11,036 nucleotides of DNA. Source: an uncultured Burkholderiaceae bacterium. GTDB taxonomy: Bacteria > Pseudomonadota > Gammaproteobacteria > Burkholderiales > Burkholderiaceae_C. How positions within the stretch are numbered: position 1 is the first letter of the stretch; each line of letters starts with the position of its first letter. The notes beneath the pieces were generated by a model, which was given only the letters and a program-made list of their open reading frames with translations, had not been told where the DNA came from and searched no databases. Location of the stretch: positions 1 through 11,036 of the forward strand of contig CALIDR010000195.1 of the NCBI GenBank assembly GCA_938022295.1, written 5' to 3'. Both the position numbers and the translations under genes were made by a program. Positions 6,683-11,036 of this stretch are shown one piece after another.

Positions 6683-7836
6683 GCCGCGCCCGGGTCGGCG
6701 TCGTCGGCCGCCATCACGGTGAGGGCGGCCGGGGGCAGGTGCAGCCGGTGCCGCTCGCCGCGGCGCCACGGCAGCGTCTCGCCGGCGGGAGTGGGCACTT
6801 CGGCGTCGACGCGCGCGCCGCCCATCGCGTCGACGTCGAAGCGCAGCGCGACGTGGGCGCCGCAGAACGTCAGCCCGGCGAGCGTGCCGACCACGGTGTT
6901 GGCCGGCAGCGCGGTCGGCGTCGGCGCGCGGTCGGCAGCGACGTCGTGCGGCAGGACCTGCACCGCCTCGGGGCGGATGCCGAGCACGAGCGCACTGCCG
7001 AGCCCGGCGCTGGTGCCGGCGTGGCTGAAGTGCGCGTCGCCCACGCGCGCCTCGTCGGCGGCGACGGCCTGCGCCGGCCAGAGGTTCATGCGGCCGACGA
7101 AGCGCGCCGCGAAGCGGCTCGCCGGCCGCGCGTACAGCTGCAGCGGCGCGGCGGCCTGCGCGATGCGTCCGCGGTGCATCAGCACGACGCGGTCGGCCAT
7201 CGCGAGCGCCTCGTCCTGGTCGTGGGTGACCATCACGGTAGGCAGGCGCAGCCGCTGCTGCAGGGCGCGGATCTCGCCGCGCAGGCTCGCGCGCACCTGG
7301 GCGTCGAGCGCCGAAAGCGGCTCGTCGAGCAGCAGCATCGCCGGGCTCGGCGCGAGTGCGCGGGCGAGAGCGACGCGCTGCTGCTGGCCGCCCGACAGCT
7401 GCGCCGGGTGCTTGTCGGCATGCGCGGCGAGGCCGACGAGCTCCAGCATCTCGCGCGCCGTCTGGCGGGCGCGCCCCGGCTCCATGCCGCGCAGACCGTA
7501 CATCACGTTGGCGAGCGCGGTGAGGTTGGGGAACAGCGCGTACGACTGGAACACGACGCCGAAGCGGCGCTGCGCGGCCGGCAGCGCGGTCACCTCGCGT
7601 CCGCGCAGCACGATGCGGCCCGCCTCGGCGCCTTCGATGCCGCACAGGATGCGCAGCAGCGTCGTCTTGCCGCAGCCCGAGGGGCCGAGCAGGCAGACGA
7701 ACTCGTCGTCGCCGACGTCGAGGTCGACGCCGTCGAGGACGACGGTGCGCCCGTAGCGCTTGACGACGCCCTCGATGCGCAGGAACGGCGCCGCCGTGGC
7801 CGCCGGCGGCGCCGTCGCGCGGTTGTCGAACAGCAT
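6679..7836 (-). CDS. phnT: AEP-type phosphonate ABC transporter, ATP-binding protein PhnT
   Basis: This 385-residue ABC ATPase carries all nucleotide-binding motifs: Walker A GPSGCGKTT (51-59), Q-loop Q97 in VVFQSYALFPN, signature LSGGQQQR (147-154), Walker B MLLLDEP (167-173), D-loop SALDA and switch His205 in VMVTHDQDEA. After residue 240 comes the RFVGRMNLWPA linker and a C-terminal TOBE-type beta domain with LGIRPEAVQV (285-294), as in the PotA/FbpC/PhnT group. It energises uptake through PhnU. Subfamily assignment rests on the neighbours, since spermidine, iron and phosphonate ATPases of this group look alike. It lies 22 bp after phnS, and its stop overlaps the phnU start by GTGA. The ATG at 7836 has only a weak GGCGGG-like ribosome site. 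The real start could lie a few codons later, because the first roughly 17 residues are low-complexity. Confidence 0.9.
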   Translation of the reverse strand: MLFDNRATAPPAATAAPFLRIEGVVKRYGRTVVLDGVDLDVGDDEFVCLLGPSGCGKTTLLRILCGIEGAEAGRIVLRGREVTALPAAQRRFGVVFQSYALFPNLTALANVMYGLRGMEPGRARQTAREMLELVGLAAHADKHPAQLSGGQQQRVALARALAPSPAMLLLDEPLSALDAQVRASLRGEIRALQQRLRLPTVMVTHDQDEALAMADRVVLMHRGRIAQAAAPLQLYARPASRFAARFVGRMNLWPAQAVAADEARVGDAHFSHAGTSAGLGSALVLGIRPEAVQVLPHDVAADRAPTPTALPANTVVGTLAGLTFCGAHVALRFDVDAMGGARVDAEVPTPAGETLPWRRGERHRLHLPPAALTVMAADDADPGAA

Positions 7837-7858
7837 CGGCCCGCCGCGGCGCGCGGGG

Positions 7859-8908
7859 TCAGCGCTTCTCGGCCTTGCCCTCGTAGCGGCGGCTCCACTC
7901 GGCGAGGATGCGCTCGCGGTTGGCCGCCGCCCAGGCGAAGTCGTTGCGGATCAGCATCTGCTCGACGTCGCCGTCGACGAACTCGAGGCGCTGCTGCACG
8001 CCGGGCAGCGCGACGACGGCGAAGTTGGCCGCGTACAGCTCGTTGGCCCTGCGCGAGACGGCCCAGTCGGCGAGCGCCTTCGCCGCCTCGGGCTTCTTCG
8101 TCGTCTTCAGGATCGCGGTGGCCTCCATGTCCCAGCCGAGGCCTTCCTTCGGCAGCACGATGTCGATCGGCGCGCCGTCCTTCTTCGTCTTGTTGGCCCG
8201 GTACTCGAAGCTCAGGCCGATGGCGTGCTCGCCCGCGCCGGCCTGGCGGCACGGCTTGCTGCCGCTGTGGCCGTAGCTGGCCACGTTCTGGTGCAGCGCG
8301 TCCATGAACGCCCAGCCCTTGTCCTCGCCCATCATCTGCAGCCACGCGCTGACCATCAGGTAGCCGGTGCCCGACGACGCCGGGTGCGGCATCGTGATCT
8401 CGCCCCTGTAGACCGGGTTGGTCAGGTCGGCCCACGACGTGGGCCTGGGCAGCTTCTTCTTGCCCGCCTCGACGGTGTTGAAGCAGATCGCCGACGACCA
8501 CACGTCCATCCCGACCCAGGTCGGCGGGTTGCGCGCGTCGCGCATGTTCGGCTTGACCTGCTCGAGGCCCTTGGGCGCGTAGGGCATCAGCAGGCCTTCC
8601 TTGTCGAGCAGCATCAGCGACGTCGCCGCCAGCCCCCAGATCACGTCGGCCTGCGGGTTGGCCTTCTCGGCGAGCAGCTTGGCGGTGACGACGCCCGTCG
8701 AGTCGCGCACGAACTTCAGCGCGATGCCCGGGTGGTCCTTCTCGAACGCGTCCTGGTAGGCCTTGATCTGGTCGGCCTCGAGCGCGGTGTAGACGAGCAG
8801 CTCGGTGCGGCCCTGCGCCGACGCCGGTGCCACCCAGCCCAGCGAGGCGGTGACGGCAACGACGGCGGTGGCGGCGGCGAGCAGGCGGCGGGAGATGCGG
8901 GCGGTCAT
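7859..8908 (-). CDS. phnS: Periplasmic AEP-type phosphonate-binding protein PhnS
   Basis: This 349-residue extracellular solute-binding protein begins with a signal peptide: ARISRR, a hydrophobic core, and a cleavage site after A31 in APASA|QG. The mature part opens TELLVYTALEADQIKAYQDAFEKDHP, typical of the Fe(III)/AEP-binding class (type 2 periplasmic fold). Further family-like segments are RDSTGVVTAKLLAEK, ADVIWGLAATSLMLLDKEG, HPASSGTGYLMVSAWLQMMG and the cluster near EATAILKTTKKPEAAKALADW. It corresponds to the TIGR03261 group (PhnS2) by context and pattern. It captures the phosphonate in the periplasm and delivers it to PhnU. The start is fixed by GGAG seven bases before the ATG at 8908. 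As first gene of the operon it lies directly downstream of the 57-bp divergent control region. Confidence 0.9.
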   Translation of the reverse strand: MTARISRRLLAAATAVVAVTASLGWVAPASAQGRTELLVYTALEADQIKAYQDAFEKDHPGIALKFVRDSTGVVTAKLLAEKANPQADVIWGLAATSLMLLDKEGLLMPYAPKGLEQVKPNMRDARNPPTWVGMDVWSSAICFNTVEAGKKKLPRPTSWADLTNPVYRGEITMPHPASSGTGYLMVSAWLQMMGEDKGWAFMDALHQNVASYGHSGSKPCRQAGAGEHAIGLSFEYRANKTKKDGAPIDIVLPKEGLGWDMEATAILKTTKKPEAAKALADWAVSRRANELYAANFAVVALPGVQQRLEFVDGDVEQMLIRNDFAWAAANRERILAEWSRRYEGKAEKR

Positions 8909-8915
8909 CGGCGGG

Positions 8916-8919
8916 CTCC
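8916..8919 (-). promoter_or_regulatory. Ribosome binding site GGAG of phnS
   Basis: GGAG on the minus strand stands seven bases before the phnS ATG at 8908. It supports that start over the much longer open frame that continues upstream on the same strand. Confidence 0.7.
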
Positions 8920-8924
8920 GGACG

Positions 8925-8938
8925 GTCAAAGCCTTGAC
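8925..8938. promoter_or_regulatory. Candidate operator: interrupted palindrome GTCAA-N4-TTGAC
   Basis: The sequence GTCAAAGCCTTGAC has perfect 5-bp arms (8925-8929 and 8934-8938) and sits between the divergent phnS and HD-oxygenase genes, five bases upstream of the phnS ribosome site. Its right arm is part of TTGACA (8934-8939), a consensus-like -35 element for the plus strand, although I see no good -10 at the right distance. A regulator bound here could block both genes. No regulator gene is present in the window, so the protein that might bind is unknown. Confidence 0.4.
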
Positions 8939-8956
8939 ATGTTTCGCGCCGACGAT

Positions 8957-8977
8957 GACAGGGCTGTGAATCCTGTC
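8957..8977. repeat. Second inverted repeat in the divergent region, GACAGG-N9-CCTGTC
   Basis: Perfect 6-bp arms at 8957-8962 and 8972-8977 flank nine bases, and an overlapping ACAG-GG-CTGT palindrome (8958-8967) is nested in it. It covers the GTG start proposed for the HD oxygenase. It might be a binding site for a regulator of phnS or a translational element at the start of the HD mRNA. In DNA this GC-rich, six matched bases can also arise by chance. Confidence 0.3.
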
Positions 8978-9547
8978 GAACCGCCCGCCGGGCCTTGCGC
9001 CGGGTTCGCGTTGGACACGCTGCGCTGCTGGCTCGAGACCCGCGGCAGCGAGCGCTACGACGGCGAGCCGGTGTCGCACCTCGAGCACGCGCTGCAGTGC
9101 GCGCGCCTGGCCAAGCGCGCCGGCGCCGACGACGCGCTCGTCGTGGCCGCGCTGCTGCACGACATCGGCCATCTGGCCAGCGGCCTGCCCGGCACGCCGT
9201 CGGCCGCCGGCATCGACGACCGCCACGAGGCGCTCGGCGCCGCGCTGCTGGCGCGCTGGTTCCCGGCCGACGTCGTCGAGCCGGTGCGGCTGCACGTGCA
9301 GGCCAAGCGCTGCCTGGCCGCCAACCCGAGCTACCTCGAAGCGCTGTCGGCGGACTCGCGGCGCAGCCTCGCCCTGCAGGGCGGCCCGATGGACGACGGC
9401 GAGCGGGTGTGCTTCGCCGCGCTGCCTCACGCGAAGCAGGCGCTGCGGCTGCGGCGCTGGGACGACGCCGCGAAGCAGCCGCACGCGGCGCTGCCGACGC
9501 TGGACGCCTGCTGGGCCGTCGTGCGCCGCGTCGCGCGGGCGGGCTGA
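8966..9547 (+). CDS. HD-domain phosphonate oxygenase, PhnZ-like (TIGR03276 type)
   Basis: Translated from GTG 8966, the 193-residue protein aligns by eye over its whole length with PhnZ, the mixed-valence di-iron oxygenase that cleaves 2-amino-1-hydroxyethylphosphonate to glycine and phosphate. Iron ligands are all present: H41 in SHLEHALQ, H65-D66 in LLHDIGH, H87 in DRHEALGA, H110 in RLHVQAKR, and the Asp pair D166/D167 in RLRRWDDAAK. Substrate-pocket and lid residues Y31 and E34 (YDGEPVSHLEH), K114 and the QGGPM loop (138-142) are also kept. It belongs to the phosphonate-operon HDIG family TIGR03276. The partner hydroxylase PhnY is not in this window. An in-frame ATG at 8939 would add nine residues but leave only 30 bp to phnS. 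Neither start has a good ribosome site, so translation may be leaderless or weak. The TmpB branch, which acts on trimethylated substrates, is an alternative. Confidence 0.88.
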   Translation: MNPVEPPAGPCAGFALDTLRCWLETRGSERYDGEPVSHLEHALQCARLAKRAGADDALVVAALLHDIGHLASGLPGTPSAAGIDDRHEALGAALLARWFPADVVEPVRLHVQAKRCLAANPSYLEALSADSRRSLALQGGPMDDGERVCFAALPHAKQALRLRRWDDAAKQPHAALPTLDACWAVVRRVARAG

Positions 9548-9554
9548 GCGCCAC

Positions 9555-9571
9555 GCGGCATCGCGTGCCGC
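9555..9571 (+). repeat. Short hairpin after the HD-oxygenase gene
   Basis: GCGGCA (9555-9560) and TGCCGC (9566-9571) form a 6-bp stem with a 5-base loop starting seven bases after the stop codon. No T-run follows. It may mark the 3' end of the HD mRNA, but the evidence is weak. Confidence 0.25.
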
Positions 9572-9594
9572 CGCGAGCCGTCGCAGCGCACGCC

Positions 9595-9600
9595 CACAAT
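9595..9600 (+). promoter_or_regulatory. Possible -10 element of mgtE
   Basis: CACAAT is the most AT-rich hexamer in the 118-bp gap between the HD gene and mgtE and resembles a -10 box. No matching -35 is seen. The leader it would create contains a GGCAGC/GCTGCC hairpin (9610-9627). The gap is too short and too unlike an M-box to suggest a magnesium riboswitch. Confidence 0.25.
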
Positions 9601-9665
9601 GCGCCGGGTGGCAGCGGCAAGGCTGCCCGATCTTCACTCCCGCCCCGTCGCCCACCGCCTGCCCG

Positions 9666-10658
9666 ATGAACGCCACCGCCTCCGCGCCCCCGGCCACGAC
9701 GCGCCCCGACATCGCCGCCGACCACATCGAGCCGGCCGCGCTGCTCGTGAGCCCCGACGACAGCGTGGCCGACGTCGTCGCCCGGGCGCGGGCGCTGCAA
9801 CGGCCGCCCGGCGACGCGGTGTGCGTGGTCGACGGCGGCGGGCGGCTCGTCGGCCTGGTCGATGCCGCCACGCTGCTCGCCGCCGATCCTGAGCGTGCGG
9901 TGGGCACCGTGATGCGCCGCGACCTGCCGCGCGTGCTGCCCGACACCGACCGCGAGCAGATGGTCTCGCTCGCCCTCGAGCACCGGCTGGCGGCGGTGCC
10001 GGTGGTCAACGACGCCGGCCGCCTGCTCGGCGTGGCCGGGCCGCTGGCGCTGATGGAGATCCTGCGCCGCGAGCACGTCGAGGACCTCCACCGGCTGGCC
10101 GGCATCGCGCGCGAGGACACCCAGGCCGTGCGCGCGCTCGAGGACCCGCCGCTGCGCCGCGCCCGCCACCGCCTGCCGTGGCTGCTGGTGGGCTTCGGCG
10201 GCAGCGTCGTCGCGACGTTCATCGTCGCGCGCTTCGAGAGCGCGCTCTCGGCGGCGCCGGCGATCGCGTTCTTCGTGCCGGGCCTGGTCTACCTCGCCGA
10301 TGCGATCGGCACCCAGAGCGAGGCGGTGGCGGTGCGGGGCCTTTCGCTCAGCCGCATCGGCGTCGCGCGGCTGCTCGGTGGCGAACTGCGCACGGGGCTG
10401 CTGATCGGCCTCGTGCTCGCGCTCGCCGCGTGGCCGCTGGTGTGGATCGCGTTCGGCGACGCCGCGCTCGCGGCGGCGGTGGGCCTCGCGCTCGCCGGCG
10501 CGAGCGCGCTCGCGACCGTGCTCGGGCTGATGCTGCCGTGGGCGCTGGCGCGGCTGGGCACCGACCCCGCGTACGGCAGCGGGCCGCTGGCGACGATCCT
10601 GCAGGACGTGCTGACGCTCTTGATCTACTTCGGCTGCGTGTCGTGGGTGGTGCTCTGA
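9666..10658 (+). CDS. mgtE: Short MgtE-type magnesium transporter with a CBS pair
   Basis: The 330-residue protein has two CBS motifs (about residues 22-85 and 86-145), in which LVGLVDAATLL and LLGVAGPLALMEILRREHVEDLHRLAG are visible. A connecting helix and five hydrophobic segments follow (about 171-190, 198-214, 243-263, 266-293, 308-329). The membrane part matches the MgtE channel domain: FFVPGLVYLADAIGTQSEAVAVRGL (203-227), then DPAYGSGPLATILQDVLTLLIYF, whose D314 occupies the position of the pore-lining Asp of the Thermus protein. The usual N-terminal helical MgtE_N domain is missing, which explains 330 rather than about 450 residues. It should form a dimeric Mg2+ channel in the cytoplasmic membrane, with magnesium sensing resting on the CBS pair alone. 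It lies 118 bp after the HD gene on the same strand and could be co-transcribed. A functional tie to PhnX, which needs Mg2+, is speculation. The ATG at 9666 lacks a clear ribosome site. Confidence 0.87.
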   Translation: MNATASAPPATTRPDIAADHIEPAALLVSPDDSVADVVARARALQRPPGDAVCVVDGGGRLVGLVDAATLLAADPERAVGTVMRRDLPRVLPDTDREQMVSLALEHRLAAVPVVNDAGRLLGVAGPLALMEILRREHVEDLHRLAGIAREDTQAVRALEDPPLRRARHRLPWLLVGFGGSVVATFIVARFESALSAAPAIAFFVPGLVYLADAIGTQSEAVAVRGLSLSRIGVARLLGGELRTGLLIGLVLALAAWPLVWIAFGDAALAAAVGLALAGASALATVLGLMLPWALARLGTDPAYGSGPLATILQDVLTLLIYFGCVSWVVL

Positions 10659-11036
10659 TGCGCCTGCGCGTTCGATCTGCCGAAGGTGAAAGGCTGATCT
10701 CGGCCCGTTGCGGCCATTCGCGAAGGTCGGTTCTTTTGGGCGATGTGCGGCGGTCGCGGCATCGCGCCAGGCGGCACCCGCTGCGGGCTCACGCTGTGGC
10801 GGTCGGCCCTGCGGGCCGACTGCGCTGCGCTGCTCGGCCCGGGGTCGCGCGGCAGAACTCGCTTCGCTCCCTTCGGTCGCTGCGCTCGGACAACCGCCGC
10901 GAGTCAGTTCACGATGCGCGCTTCGCGCGCCGACCCCGGCCCTGGCCTTGCAGGCCGCGCCGGGCCAGTGGCCCGGCTGCTCGCAAGGCACGGGCGGTCC
11001 ACCGGACCGCCCGTGTCCGTGCTCGCCTGCTCGCCG
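10659..11036. repeat. Gene-free tail: mosaic of short GC-rich hairpins, probably a dispersed intergenic repeat
   Basis: No coding sequence is supported here. The open minus-strand frame across it is Arg/Ala-rich and continues antisense through mgtE. The segment contains successive perfect stem-loops with 3-base loops: CCCG/CGGG (10777-10787), GTCGGCCC/GGGCCGAC (10802-10820), GCGCGC/GCGCGC (10916-10930), GGCCT/AGGCC (10944-10956), CCGGGCC/GGCCCGG (10960-10976) and a 12-bp stem at 10989-11015. Between them, TCGCTTCGCTCC (10859-10870) recurs with two mismatches at 10877-10888. From memory, pieces such as GTTGCGGCCATTCGCGAAGG (10709-10728) occur in intergenic repeats of Burkholderiales, but I could not check this. 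Confidence 0.55.
10989..11015. repeat. Perfect 12-bp stem with 3-base loop
   Basis: The arms CACGGGCGGTCC (10989-11000) and GGACCGCCCGTG (11004-11015) pair perfectly around the loop ACC. It is very stable and could stop transcription from either side, but no T-run follows on either strand. It is the strongest member of the hairpin series at the right end. Confidence 0.6.

Noticed and set aside
6197..8307. Plus-strand open frames of 519 and 664 residues over phnU, phnT and phnS
   Set aside because: They are antisense to recognised ABC transporter genes and show no motif or ribosome site of their own.
8934..8962. Sigma-70 promoter for the HD gene using TTGACA at 8934-8939
   Set aside because: The -35 hexamer is perfect, but nothing at 15-19 bases spacing resembles a -10 box, so I note the hexamer only as part of the operator candidate.
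9548..9665. Magnesium riboswitch (M-box or mgtA leader) before mgtE
   Set aside because: The gap is only 118 bp, with two short hairpins and no recognisable conserved core.
7590..10991. 1133-residue open frame on the minus strand
   Set aside because: It runs antisense to mgtE and the HD gene and out of frame through phnS. Its translation is dominated by Arg, Ala, Gly and His without any domain. It is a shadow of GC-rich third codon positions.
1..11036. tRNA, rRNA, CRISPR array, insertion sequence or prophage attachment site
   Set aside because: I found no cloverleaf, rRNA segment, regularly spaced repeats, transposase or integrase. The hairpin tail at 10659-11036 is the only repeat-like region and has no evenly spaced units.

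Overview
The window is uniformly very GC-rich. Its codon use, the protein families present and the mosaic intergenic repeat at the right end all suggest a betaproteobacterium of the order Burkholderiales (Rubrivivax/Leptothrix/Rhizobacter-like). This assignment is judged by eye and was not tested by a search.

Layout. Positions 1-423 (+) hold the 3' end of a class III, glutamate-1-semialdehyde-type aminotransferase whose start lies outside the window. Positions 459-1067 (-) encode a small histidine-rich membrane protein, possibly Mpo1/DUF962-like. Positions 1238-2539 (+) encode a GT4 glycosyltransferase of the MgtA/SQD2-like type. It overlaps convergently with 2512-2927 (-), a small two-TM potassium-channel-type gene that carries a one-base frameshift. 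Positions 3027-8908 (-) are a five-gene phosphonate operon in transcription order phnS-phnT-phnU-(FAD oxidoreductase)-phnX. Positions 8966-9547 (+) encode, divergently, an HD-domain phosphonate oxygenase of the PhnZ type. Positions 9666-10658 (+) encode a short MgtE-type magnesium transporter. Positions 10659-11036 hold no gene but contain a dense series of short GC-rich hairpins.

How it works together. The PhnS/T/U importer should bring in 2-aminoethylphosphonate (AEP) or a close relative. The FAD oxidase of the TIGR03364 type would convert the amine to phosphonoacetaldehyde. PhnX would split phosphonoacetaldehyde to acetaldehyde and phosphate. No PhnW transaminase is present in the window, so the oxidase may take its place, perhaps for N-methylated AEP. 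The divergent HD protein keeps every catalytic residue I recall for PhnZ, which oxidatively cleaves 2-amino-1-hydroxyethylphosphonate to glycine and phosphate, but its usual partner hydroxylase PhnY is not in the window. The locus therefore combines a hydrolytic and an oxidative C-P cleavage enzyme around a 57-bp divergent control region that contains two inverted repeats. This PhnW-less, PhnY-less arrangement is the most interesting part of the window.
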